Shown: in pieces, positions 8,805 through 17,674 of the stretch
Numbering within the stretch: position 1 is the first letter of the stretch
Layout: every line of letters starts with the position of its first letter
From: Stramenopiles sp. TOSAG23-3
Taxonomy: Eukaryota; Sar
Length of the DNA: 22,907 nt
Reading direction: 5' to 3'
Assembly (NCBI GenBank): GCA_900128585.1
Contig: LT642321.1
Location: forward strand, 1-22,907
Made by a program: the position numbers and the translations under genes
Notes under the pieces: generated by a model
The model's database searches: none
Told to the model about the DNA's origin: nothing
What the model saw: only the letters and a program-made list of their open reading frames with translations

Positions 8805-10823
8805 TTATGTGTGCAGAAACACGATTTCCTGCTCGGCGCTGGTGCTCTCTTCGTTGCCCCCTTCCTCGGCCCCGGCACCGTCAGCCGAATCCCTGTGGTC
8901 GCCCGTCTCCCCCCTGCGCACCAACATACCCTCCGTAGCTGTCACAATAACTTCCCCTTGAGAATTCACTGATTGCCAGCCTAATTTCAAGACTTGCTTT
9001 ATCGTAGACCGGCACACAGGGCACTGTTTTTCTCCCTCCCTCCGGGCCAATTTGAGCCCGCACTGATAGCAGATTCCACCGTGGCCACAATCCATAATAA
9101 CAGCATTGGCTTTTCGGTCCGCGCAAATAAAACACTCTGTGGTCGTTTCATAGGTGTTACTTGAAGGGGGCTTCTCGGAGGACGCGTTTCCATCGGTCTG
9201 GTCCAATCCAGCTTCGCTGCCTTCCTTCCCCTTCGCGTATTCTTCCAACATGTTATCGTCGTTTCTCTCGTCCACGGTCCCCAAACTCTCGATGGAAACC
9301 TTGTACTCGGACGGCTGGTCGTCGTTTTTACCGTCCTGGCTGCTCTTGCTGCTCTCGCTGTCGTCGCCCTTCACGACGATCACTTTCAGGGGGTGGACTG
9401 CAGCCGACCTCGCCCCGGCCAAGGCAGTTATTCCTTTAATGTTGAAGCTAAACTCCGCCTGCATGTCGAACGGCGACTTGCCTGCCCAATCGTTCTCGCC
9501 GCCACTGTCTTCGCTACCATCCAATTTACGAAACAAGGTAGTTGACTGTTGAAGCAACGTGACGGGCGTCGTTATCGTGGTAAAGAGACCCTCTGTGTTG
9601 TCCCCATAGCCGGCGGTGGTGCCTGCCTGGGTGTCCATGACCTCGTCTGGGAGCTCTTCGTTCCCCCGTCTAAACGTCGACATACGGGCCATGATGCACT
9701 TCGCAACTGGCGTAAACATCATCAAATTTGCATGCATGCATATCAACGGAATCATAAAGGGGGCGTTGGACCCAGTGCCGTCCGTGTCCAACCTCCTCGC
9801 CAAGAAGAGGAGAAACAAGAAGAAACATATTACCGTGCTGCCGATCCCATAGATAAAGATGCCAATTAAGATTCCCATTCGTCGCCTTTCCTCCCGTGCA
9901 TGGTACACGCTTGCCGTCTCCCCAAACATGATGCTGCACATATACACCGGCAACAAAATGAACGCGACGACGGCCAGGTTGATGCAGAAAAACCACAAAG
10001 GGATAAAGCTCGTGGACCAGGAGTGCGGGTTGTACCCATCGACTTTGGAACATATAATTATTGGCATTAAAATCGATATGCCGGAGTACATGATTGCTTC
10101 GTACAAACGCTTGATTCTTTTGTAGTAGATGCGCCTGGCGACGGCGGGGTCCAGCGGGGTAAAGAACTTTATCAACGCACCGCAGCAGATGGCGACCCAA
10201 AATGGCATAAAGGTAGCCGTCAACGATATGTGCACGGTTTTCTCCAACTTCAACACCAACAAAAATTTAGTCAACACGCTGCCCACGTCCCCAACAATGT
10301 TTAAAAGTGAAACGCCCACGAGGTGGTGGGGGGACTCTATCGTAGGCTCTCGAATCTGCCTCATCAGTTCCTTCAATTTGTACACGTGGAATCCGATTTT
10401 CAACACGTTTGCTGCCCACAGGGGGGAAATGACGACGGCCCAGGGCAGGCCGGAAGGGTTGCTGTCCAGCTTCACCAGCAGCATAATACAAAACAACGTA
10501 AGGAAAAACATACGGACTGGGATTACCCGGTCGACTATCTTGTTGTTGTTGCTTCTGTTTTGCTCCACCGCTCTCTCTTGGTCCCGGCGTCTTTGAAGCC
10601 TTACTAATTGGTCGGGGGGCAACCCCCTGAGCGCAGTCGGCATATCCCCCAGCGCCGCCGTTGCGGCTTCGCCGTCTTGTTCGAACGTTTCCTCCCGTGC
10701 CCTGTCCAAAGTTGGGGACGCGGGAACAACTCTCTCGCGCCCGGGAGACGTTACGGTCCCGGTGTGCGGCGGTGAAGACGATGGAGGCGGTGGCTGCGGT
10801 ACGGGTAGCTGCTGCCCCTCCAT
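8805..10823 (-). CDS. TMEM185-like polytopic membrane protein with C-terminal RING finger (putative E3 ubiquitin ligase)
   Basis: The product has 672 residues. ATG 10823 starts MEGQQLPVPQ; the frame is open further upstream but only from a GTG. A Pro/Ser-rich N-terminus is followed by about eight hydrophobic helices (residues 100-380). They contain repeated P-[LF]-W motifs (VISPLW, ATFMPFW, TSFIPLW) typical of the TMEM185 / transmembrane Fragile-X-F family. A long acidic, Ser-rich region leads to a C3HC4 RING at 564-604 (CFIC, CGHGGIC, CPVC), which would recruit an E2 enzyme. The tail is acidic and ends FLHT. The RING is certain and E3 activity is inferred; the TMEM185 assignment is good but made from memory. 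It is convergent with the SEL1L/Hrd3-like gene, so an ER quality-control role is possible but unproven. Confidence 0.88.
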   Translation of the reverse strand: MEGQQLPVPQPPPPSSSPPHTGTVTSPGRERVVPASPTLDRAREETFEQDGEAATAALGDMPTALRGLPPDQLVRLQRRRDQERAVEQNRSNNNKIVDRVIPVRMFFLTLFCIMLLVKLDSNPSGLPWAVVISPLWAANVLKIGFHVYKLKELMRQIREPTIESPHHLVGVSLLNIVGDVGSVLTKFLLVLKLEKTVHISLTATFMPFWVAICCGALIKFFTPLDPAVARRIYYKRIKRLYEAIMYSGISILMPIIICSKVDGYNPHSWSTSFIPLWFFCINLAVVAFILLPVYMCSIMFGETASVYHAREERRRMGILIGIFIYGIGSTVICFFLFLLFLARRLDTDGTGSNAPFMIPLICMHANLMMFTPVAKCIMARMSTFRRGNEELPDEVMDTQAGTTAGYGDNTEGLFTTITTPVTLLQQSTTLFRKLDGSEDSGGENDWAGKSPFDMQAEFSFNIKGITALAGARSAAVHPLKVIVVKGDDSESSKSSQDGKNDDQPSEYKVSIESLGTVDERNDDNMLEEYAKGKEGSEAGLDQTDGNASSEKPPSSNTYETTTECFICADRKANAVIMDCGHGGICYQCGLKLARREGEKQCPVCRSTIKQVLKLGWQSVNSQGEVIVTATEGMLVRRGETGDHRDSADGAGAEEGGNEESTSAEQEIVFLHT

Positions 10824-11562
10824 GTTTCTACAATAAGCAACCCAAAGAACGTGCGAGAAGAACGAGACACGAGGGTTTGTTCCCCTTGCCGTTATCACCT
10901 AGCGCGAGCACCTGTTGTGAGACGGAAGTACGAGCAGGGGAATAAAAAGACAAATGTCTTCACACACACGTACACTATGTATGTATGTGGGTGGTATATA
11001 TTGGTTTCACGCCCTCTTTCATCAATTGCAGGGGTCGTTTTTAAACCTTCAAACAACAACATTTAAATTATATTTTGGTTTTATTACTTACTCATTACAC
11101 GTACACTGCTATTATATAATACCGAACATGAACAAGAAGAAGAAGAAGAAGAAAGACCAAGAAGTAAAAATTCAGCCTTTTTTTTTTTTAGTCTTGCTTG
11201 GTCTAATACGCCTCGTAAATAATAGAAGAATAGTTCTTTTTTTTTTATTTTATTATTTTTTTAAAAGAGAAGAAGAAGAAGTTTTTATTTTTTATTTTTA
11301 GTCGTTTTACTCGTAGTAGTAGTCCTTTTTGCTTAGTTCGTTAATTGGATTAATATATTAATACCAGGTATACGCGTACGTTACGAGTAGGAGGTCTAAT
11401 CTAAATCAGAAATTTGGTACCCGTATTATTATTACATTATTTCATTTATTTATACTAAAAAATTATGTATTTCAATAAAAATAGAAAGAAGACTTTAAAA
11501 GATTTATTAAAAAAATATTTATTAAACTTCAGTATTATTAGTTCAATAATACAATATTGAAA

Positions 11563-11671
11563 CCTCTTTCCTTCCTTCCTTTCCTTCCTTTCCTTCCTTC
11601 CTTCCTTCCTTTCCTTCCTTCCTTCGTTTCCTTCCTTCCTTCCTTTCCTTCCTTTCCTTCCTTCCTTCCTT
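11563..11671. repeat. CCTT-type polypyrimidine microsatellite
   Basis: The tract is almost entirely C and T, built of CCTT and CCTTT units, with a single G interruption at 11625. It is 109 bp long. Confidence 0.92.
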
Positions 11672-11937
11672 ATTTCGGGTACCGGTACTTCCTTCCTCAC
11701 TTTTTCGCGCACTGTGTTTTTTTATTTGTTATTCTCTTATTATTACAAATTCATCCTATAATTAGACTATACAATAAAAATTACAATCGTTGAACTGTGT
11801 TATACGAGGAGTAGATACAGCATGTAAAGTAAAGTGACTGTGGGTGGTGAAGGTGAGAGTGAAGGTGAAGTTTATAATAATAATAGAAAAAAATAAATTA
11901 AAATTAAAAAAAATGTGGTGGTTATACAGTAGTAAAA

Positions 11938-11940
<3 letters not shown>

Positions 11941-11968
<28 letters not shown>

Positions 11969-12066
11969 AAGAAGAAGAAGAAGAAGAAGAAGAAGAAGAA
12001 GAAGAAGAAGAAGAAGAAGAAAGAAGAAGAAGAAGAAGAAGAAGAAGAACAAGAAGAAGAAGAAGA
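11941..12066. repeat. (GAA)n microsatellite
   Basis: About 126 bp of GAA triplets contain one AAA slip near 12020 and a single C at 12050. The tract is flanked by AT-rich DNA and (AAT)n runs to about 12120. It lies about 250 bp upstream of the Fcf2-like start codon. Confidence 0.93.
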
Positions 12067-12319
12067 AAAAAATAATAATAATTGGTACAGCAGTAATAAT
12101 AATAATAATAAAAATTATAATAAAAAAATTATTCTCTTTTGTTGGTAGTGTTTGGTTTGTTACAATGATTGATTCTTTCTTTCTTTCATTACATCATGAT
12201 TTTGAAGAAATTTCTTTTTCGTGTAGAATATTCTTGGGTTTGATTGTGTTGTTTTCAAATTGTTCCGTCTTATTTGTATTTTCCCACTGCCTTTCTTTGC
12301 TTTTTAGTTTGAGGTCAAG

Positions 12320-13450
12320 ATGGTACGTCGGTCCTCTAGAATAGCGAAGATTCAAAGCGATAGTGAGAGCGACGAGCCTGCGCCGGTCAGGCGTGCTGCT
12401 GCGAGGGGGAAGGCAACTCCATCCCAGAAGAAGGCAACTCCATCCAAGAAGAAGTCGAATCCATCCAAGAAGAAGGCAACACCAAAAAAGAAGAAGGCTG
12501 CTGCCAAAAGCGGTAGAGCCGGCAAGAAGACTAGCAAATCCAAGGCACAAACCGGGAAAAGTCCGCGGGACGAAAGCGCCGCCAGGGGGGCCTGGGTACT
12601 GAACAAACCAGAGTTTCGGAGCACGGCAAAATTAAAGAAGAAGTCCTTGCTGTCTCCCATACCATCGTTTGAAGAGGTAGGGGGCAGTGACGAAGGGAGC
12701 AGTGGCGACAGTGGTGTAGAAGAGGAGCGTGTGGCGGCGGCAAACGGCGGTCCGACAACAAGGGAGGCTGACGAAGCACAGAGCTCGGACGACGACGTTT
12801 TTACCTTTAAAGAGTTCGACGAAAAGCAAGGAGAAGAAACTGCTAGCGTGCCCTCGGAGAACAGTGCAGAAAAGAAGGCTCGAAAAATGGGCCTGCTGTT
12901 TGGGCGTACGTCCTCGTCCGTGGCCACAGAACGAAATGGCTTGGTGGCCTTGGCGAAGAAAAATGGCCTCAACGCCTCCTTTTCGAGCGGCGTGGCGCCA
13001 GCGGCCAGTGCTCGGGCTGGCCACGGCACGGTTGGCCTTACGGACAGATTGATGAGAAAAAGTAACCTTTACAGTAGCAATGCAAGCGAAGCAAGTAGCA
13101 GCTCCGCACCGAAGCGTGGATTTCACGACTTTGTAACCCCGAAAATGACGCCAGAAATTCAGCGAGACTTAGAAATCTTAAAAATGAGAAGCTTTATTGA
13201 CCCAAAACGTTTTTACAAGAAGAGCGACTCCAAACGGAAACTGCCTACTGAATTTCAAATGGGCACAATTATTGAAGGCGCAGCAGAGTTTAAGAGCAGC
13301 AGGCTCACCAAAAAACAACGGCATGGAACCATGTCTGAAGAGTTGTACCATGACAAACGTGCCCGCAAGTACACTCGCCGTGTTTTTAATGATGTTCAAG
13401 CAGCAAAACGTCTCAAGAAGAAGACGAAACAAAACAACCGCCGCTGGTGA
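12320..13450 (+). CDS. Fcf2-domain pre-rRNA processing factor
   Basis: The product has 376 residues and starts at ATG in gtcaagATGG. The C-terminal 108 residues (from about 269) match the Fcf2 domain of yeast Fcf2 and vertebrate TdIF2/DNTTIP2: MTPEIQRDLEILKMRSFIDP, KRFYKKSD, LPTEFQMGTIIEG, SSRLTKKQR and a basic KYTRRVF end. Fcf2 acts in the nucleolar small-subunit processome during early 18S rRNA processing. The N-terminus is a different, disordered type. It opens with MVRRSSRIAK, then four 7-residue Lys-rich repeats (K-A-T-P-S-K-K type, residues 31-58) resembling histone H1 tails, then acidic Ser-rich stretches. The repeats fit nucleic-acid binding and nuclear or nucleolar retention (inference). 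Confidence 0.88.
   Translation: MVRRSSRIAKIQSDSESDEPAPVRRAAARGKATPSQKKATPSKKKSNPSKKKATPKKKKAAAKSGRAGKKTSKSKAQTGKSPRDESAARGAWVLNKPEFRSTAKLKKKSLLSPIPSFEEVGGSDEGSSGDSGVEEERVAAANGGPTTREADEAQSSDDDVFTFKEFDEKQGEETASVPSENSAEKKARKMGLLFGRTSSSVATERNGLVALAKKNGLNASFSSGVAPAASARAGHGTVGLTDRLMRKSNLYSSNASEASSSSAPKRGFHDFVTPKMTPEIQRDLEILKMRSFIDPKRFYKKSDSKRKLPTEFQMGTIIEGAAEFKSSRLTKKQRHGTMSEELYHDKRARKYTRRVFNDVQAAKRLKKKTKQNNRRW
12410..12493 (+). repeat. In-frame 21-bp tandem repeat (four copies)
   Basis: Four 21-bp units encode KATPSQK, KATPSKK, KSNPSKK and KATPKKK in the N-terminus of the Fcf2-like protein. Copy number can change without breaking the frame. Confidence 0.88.
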
Positions 13451-14011
13451 GGATGATTTCAACTGTAATACATATTATTAAGGAATATAATAGATCTTGA
13501 TAATGTACTACCCAGATACATGTTCCTCTTCTTGAATAATATTTTTATGTCTCTCGCTTCTTCCCTTAATATTAATTAATTCCTTCCACCAATAAAAAAT
13601 TATTAATTATTTATTTTGTGTAGTTGTTCGCTCTACTACTTAAATAATACCCGTAATACCTGGCCGGTACAACAGGGGAAAATTGTACAGGTACGGTACC
13701 TCCTCCTACCGGTTTTATTCCTGTACCATACCGGTACGGTACCTACCTGTACTTTGCACTTTTTGCATGGCAATTATTATTATTATATTGTTGGGTATAT
13801 AAATATTATATTATAATATAGCTAATAAAAATACTGCAGAAGATATACATCTAAAGTAGACAAGAAGACTCTCTATTTCATTGCCTTCTTTTTCTCAATA
13901 TCAGCATTTTGTGAGTAGAACATCTACGTACTAACACCACAATTGTAGATAAGGATTGCCAGGACCATATTTTTTGACCTCACATCCGAAGAGCGATAGC
14001 GTGCATTAAAA
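13451..14011. other. Intergenic region with clustered GTAC/GGTACC words
   Basis: No gene is seen. Between about 13655 and 13755 lies a dense cluster of ccggtac, gtacagg and ggtacggtacct words, with GGTACC at 13695-13700 and 13738-13743. The 12-mer ggtacggtacct repeats at 13690 and 13733. The rest is AT-rich. The promoter of the sphingosine-phosphate lyase gene is presumably in the last 150 bases. Confidence 0.6.
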
Positions 14012-15772
14012 ATGGGTAATGTGTTGGGTAGAGTGACGGGCCGCAATGGGGTGTACTTCATTGCGCTCTCAGCAGTGTTTGCCAAAGACTTGGCGTTCGT
14101 GTTTCGCAGGAAACCTAATTCCAATTTGCTTTCCCTGTTCAATTCATTGCTTGTAGACGGTGGTTTTGTGCGCACCTGCCTCGCAGATGCTTGCGGGTTG
14201 ATGATTTTGTGGCGGCTGATAAAAACGTTCGGTGCCCTGGACACGTTCTTTCGAAAGCTGAGTTGGACGGAGCAGAAAGACTATATTGTTGGCACAGTTT
14301 TTCACTACTTGCAGTACATTCCATACGTAGACAACAAGATCAGGCAAGAGAGGTTCGAGATGGAAGCTGGGCTTCGCACGTCGATGAAGAATGCCCCACA
14401 CCTGCAGCAAGCCACGAAATACTTTACGCTTCCCCAGGAGGGGCGTGCCACGGACGATATATTGGCAGAAATGAAAGGGTACGTAGACAAAGAGGACACG
14501 ACGTGGAAAGATGGTTTTGTGTCCGGCGCAGTCTACCACGGTGAGCCGGATCACTTGGAGTGTCAAAACCAGGCGTTGACCATGTACAGTTTAAGCAACC
14601 CGCTGCACCCCGAGCTTTGGCCATCGCTGCGAAAATACGAAGCGGAAGTGGTGTCCATGACTGCCTCGTTCTTAAACGGCGGGGACCAAAACGTTGTTGG
14701 AGCGATTACGTCCGGCGGCACGGAGTCCATTTTCATGGCCGTGAAAAGTCACCGTGAGTATGGGTGGAGGTTCAAAGGCATTGCGGAGCCCGAAATAATC
14801 ATCCCTGTCACGGCCCACGCTGCGTTCGAAAAGGCTTGCGAGGCATTGAAAATGAAGTGTATCAAGCTCCCGGTCGACCAGACGACGTTTCAGGTCGACC
14901 CCGCCCAGGTCAACGACCGCATCTCTGGGAACACGGTCCTAATCGTTGGCAGTGCGCCGAACTACCCCCAGGGAACGATTGATCGCTTGTCGGAGCTGTC
15001 CGACGTTGCTGTGGCGCGAAACGTAGGAATGCACGTAGACATGTGCTTGGGCGGGTTCATCCTTCCCTTTGCAAATAACGTCGGTTTTGACCTTCCTCCG
15101 TTCGACTTTTCGCTTCCCGGCGTGACGTCCATCAGCTGCGATACGCACAAGTACGGGTACGCCGCCAAGGGGACGTCCGTCGTTCTTTACCGCAACAAAC
15201 AATTGCGCGAGTGCATGTACTGGACGTACGCCGACTGGACTGGGGGGCTCTACTGCACCCCGACCATGGCCGGCAGCCGGGCGGGGGGGCTGAGCGCGGC
15301 GTGCTGGGCCTCGATGGTGCGCATGGGCCGAAGCGGGTACGAATCGCACACGAAGAAGATTTTGCAGACCAGGCAGAAGCTTCAAAAGGGCATAGAGGGC
15401 ATCCCGGAACTGCAGGTTCTCGGTAACCCGCAGGCCATGGTATTGGCGTGGCGGTCGACCAAGCTGAACGTGTACGAGCTGAGCGACAGGATGGGGAAGC
15501 GAAAGTGGAGCATCAACAGTCTGCAGAAGCCAGCCAGCAGTCATATCTGTGTGACGTACCGGCAGACCCTGGACGGTGTAGCAGAAAGGTTTCTCGCCGA
15601 TCTTACGGATTGCGTGAAAGAGTTGATGGACGAGAAGAAGGCCAACAAGGGGGCTGAGACAGTGGCAGAGACGGGTGGAAGTGCCCCTATCTACGGCAGC
15701 ATAGCCAGCCTTCCGCCCGGGCCAGTGAACCAAATGATCTGCTCGTACATGGACATCGTGCTTGAGGTATAG
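14012..15772 (+). CDS. Sphingosine-1-phosphate lyase (PLP-dependent)
   Basis: The product has 586 residues, close to the usual family length (about 570-590), starting at ATG in aaaaATGGG. The enzyme cleaves sphingoid-base 1-phosphates into a long-chain aldehyde and phosphoethanolamine, the exit step of sphingolipid breakdown, at the ER membrane. A moderately hydrophobic N-terminal helix (about 50-72) fits the membrane anchor. Fold-type I landmarks are present: TSGGTES phosphate-binding loop (233-239), the stacking His in TAHAAFEKA (269), Asp in HVDMCLGGF (343) and the PLP Schiff-base Lys in SCDTHKYGYAAKG (K380). YADWTGGLY (406-414) and the following GSRAGG are also diagnostic. No inactivating change is visible. 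It is convergent with the P1 gene. Confidence 0.96.
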   Translation: MGNVLGRVTGRNGVYFIALSAVFAKDLAFVFRRKPNSNLLSLFNSLLVDGGFVRTCLADACGLMILWRLIKTFGALDTFFRKLSWTEQKDYIVGTVFHYLQYIPYVDNKIRQERFEMEAGLRTSMKNAPHLQQATKYFTLPQEGRATDDILAEMKGYVDKEDTTWKDGFVSGAVYHGEPDHLECQNQALTMYSLSNPLHPELWPSLRKYEAEVVSMTASFLNGGDQNVVGAITSGGTESIFMAVKSHREYGWRFKGIAEPEIIIPVTAHAAFEKACEALKMKCIKLPVDQTTFQVDPAQVNDRISGNTVLIVGSAPNYPQGTIDRLSELSDVAVARNVGMHVDMCLGGFILPFANNVGFDLPPFDFSLPGVTSISCDTHKYGYAAKGTSVVLYRNKQLRECMYWTYADWTGGLYCTPTMAGSRAGGLSAACWASMVRMGRSGYESHTKKILQTRQKLQKGIEGIPELQVLGNPQAMVLAWRSTKLNVYELSDRMGKRKWSINSLQKPASSHICVTYRQTLDGVAERFLADLTDCVKELMDEKKANKGAETVAETGGSAPIYGSIASLPPGPVNQMICSYMDIVLEV

Positions 15773-16274
15773 GGGGGGTTAACTAAAATCTTGCCTATCT
15801 ATAAAAACTGAGTTTTTTTTTTTTTTTAAACTGAGTTAAGAAAGTTTTTTTTTTAAAGAATATCTCAACTGGAAAGTGGATCGACTCGTGCCGCGCTGGG
15901 GAGATGGCGAGGGGTTTCTAAGATTGTTTAATGATGGTGTGTGGGTGTTATGCCGATAATCGTAAGAGAGGTAGAGTAGTATCACATGTAGAGTAATACA
16001 CAGGCTTCGGGGGGAGGGTACGTGGTAGAAATGTATTTGTTTGAACATCAAAAGTACTCAAAGATATCTTCCTTACTTTAAATCACCGTCCTGACACTCA
16101 AGAGTCGCCTCCGTTCCAAACAGCCATTGAGAAGCACAGCGCTACAGAAGCGCCGTGTCCCTCGTGCGTCTGCGCGGTGAGGCACAACGCCGATCATGGT
16201 CTGAACCGCGGTGCCTCGGCACTGCCGTCTGCACAGACACAAGCTTTTCGAAACGGCAAAGGAAGCGAATGGAT
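15773..16274. other. Convergent 3' spacer
   Basis: This is the 3' region shared by the S1P-lyase and P1 genes. It contains T-runs at about 15812-15827 and 15846-15854 and otherwise mixed-composition DNA. No gene or structured RNA was recognised. Confidence 0.55.
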
Positions 16275-16640
16275 TTAGTAGTCACCTCCTCCATCGTCAT
16301 CGCCGAAGAGACCACCGCCTCCTCCCAAGTCAAGCTCTTCTTCTTCCTCCTCTTCTTCTTCCTCTTCTTCTTCTTCAGCTGCGGCACCGCCGGCACCGCC
16401 GCCGCCGCCGCCACCGCCGGCACCACCACTAAGAAGCATTTCTTCTACGGTGAAGGTAGACATAAGTTTGGCGAAAAGGGTTCCCCAGTATGGTTCAACT
16501 TCATTGCCAGATGCCGAAACAAGTGCGTTAAGGGCGTCAACAGTGATTTCCTTGCCAGCATCGTTCAAGATCAATGCGGCGTAGGAAACGACGAGTTCGT
16601 CGTGTTGTTCCTTGGTAACTTCTGCGATTTTAAAAGACAT
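16275..16640 (-). CDS. RPLP1: 60S acidic ribosomal protein P1 (stalk protein)
   Basis: The product has 121 residues, near the usual P1 length. The N-terminal helical dimerisation domain is clear (ELVVSYAALILNDAGKEITV, LNALVSASGNEVEPYWGTLF). A Gly/Ala-rich hinge, about 14 consecutive Glu and the tail LDLGGGGGLFGDDDGGGDY follow. P1/P2 dimers attach to uL10 and form the ribosomal stalk, which recruits translational GTPases through the C-terminal tail. The tail is unlike the common SDDDMGFGLFD ending: it keeps the Leu-Phe pair but adds a Gly/Asp-rich end in DY, a form I associate loosely with stramenopile-type P1 proteins. P1 rather than P2 is called from the N-terminal sequence. Confidence 0.93.
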   Translation of the reverse strand: MSFKIAEVTKEQHDELVVSYAALILNDAGKEITVDALNALVSASGNEVEPYWGTLFAKLMSTFTVEEMLLSGGAGGGGGGGGAGGAAAEEEEEEEEEEEEEELDLGGGGGLFGDDDGGGDY

Positions 16641-17140
16641 ATTCGTAAATGTGTATAATACTCGGAGACTAAAACGTCAAGATGCGTGTTAATCCAATTT
16701 TAACCGTGTAAATAATACGTTTCTTTGCCTCTTTCACGCTCACAAACGATTGTTCACGTTTTGGAACACGTCTATCTCCATGGATGTACACACACATCGA
16801 TACCGAACCCCTTCCAAAGTAAATAAAAGTAAAGGATTAGTACACAAAGAAAGAACTAAATACTGCGGAGAAGAAGAAGAAGAAAAAATGAAGAAGATTA
16901 TTTTTCATATTTAATATAGGAATAGTATAGGGAAATAGTATTACATAGCAATTGAATACATATACTATTTAGTACACCTTTTCTTCTTTCTTTCTTTCTT
17001 TTAATACTTATTTCATTCCTTCCTTCTTTCTTTCTTTCTTCGTTATTATTATTATACTGTATACCTTTGCTTCTATACTTTGAGTAGTAAGCCAATGGTT
17101 TGCTTCTATATATAATTTACATCATAATAACAATATTATA

Positions 17141-17190
17141 GAAGAAGAAGAAGAAGAAGAAGAAGAAGAAGAAGAAGAAGAAAGAAGAAA
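17141..17190. repeat. (GAA)n microsatellite
   Basis: About 50 bp of GAA triplets with an AAA slip near the right end, within AT-rich spacer DNA. Confidence 0.9.
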
Positions 17191-17612
17191 AGGCTTTTGA
17201 AAAGAAAACTAAAGAAATGATAGCCCTTCATTTATTCAATGCTATGTAGATGTTAAATGGATATAAACTTTCATTTTGATACTATGTTCCTGTTAGATTG
17301 ATTGGTGGAGAAAAGACTAGGTAGAAATAAAATAAATGTACATAGGAATAATATATTCATAAGTATATAATAATCCACAATACAAGTACAAATAGAACAA
17401 GGGCATGGCCTGTTTTTTAGATGTAGGGTTCATTTATAGGGTTATTAAAACCACATTAAGACCACAAATAAATTCTTCTTTGCTATGAGGATAGGAATAG
17501 GGATGGACAAGAATAGCTACCATTAAGGATATGTGTTATATGTGTTTATAGGTATATTTGGTAGAAGACCATTTGGTATGATAAGTCTTTTGTCCCTTCC
17601 TGGCACTTCGGA

Positions 17613-17674
17613 AGGTTTACTTTGTCGCTTAAATAGAATTAAAAACTAAATTCGCAAAGCGACAAAGTAAACCT
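17613..17674. repeat. Perfect 18-bp inverted repeat with 26-bp loop
   Basis: The left arm aggtttactttgtcgctt (17613-17630) is the exact reverse complement of the right arm aagcgacaaagtaaacct (17657-17674). A smaller competing hairpin, ccttcc / ggaagg (17595-17615, 9-base loop), overlaps the start of the left arm. It could be a structured transcript or a mobile-element remnant; no family was recognised. Confidence 0.9.

Larger units (their letters stand above)
10824..12319. other. Divergent intergenic region, microsatellite-rich
   Basis: A 1.5-kb spacer lies between the RING gene and the Fcf2-like gene. It is AT-rich, with the CCTT repeat at 11563-11671, the GAA repeat at 11941-12066 and GGTACC at 11416-11421 and 11678-11683. 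The poly-Leu and poly-Arg frames across it are repeat translations. The last 150 bases (T-rich, tttgctttttagtttgaggtcaag) are the probable leader of the downstream gene. No gene is seen. Confidence 0.65.

Noticed and set aside
11762-12344. Poly-Leu (minus) and poly-Arg/Lys (plus) frames
   Set aside because: They come from the GAA microsatellite and AT-rich flanks.
14939-15733. 264-codon antisense frame over the S1P lyase gene
   Set aside because: It arises from the GC-biased third positions of the lyase gene. The lyase motifs are unmistakable on the other strand.
17595-17674. Bacterial-style terminator or CRISPR repeat
   Set aside because: The window is eukaryotic, the repeat occurs once and there are no spacers or cas genes.
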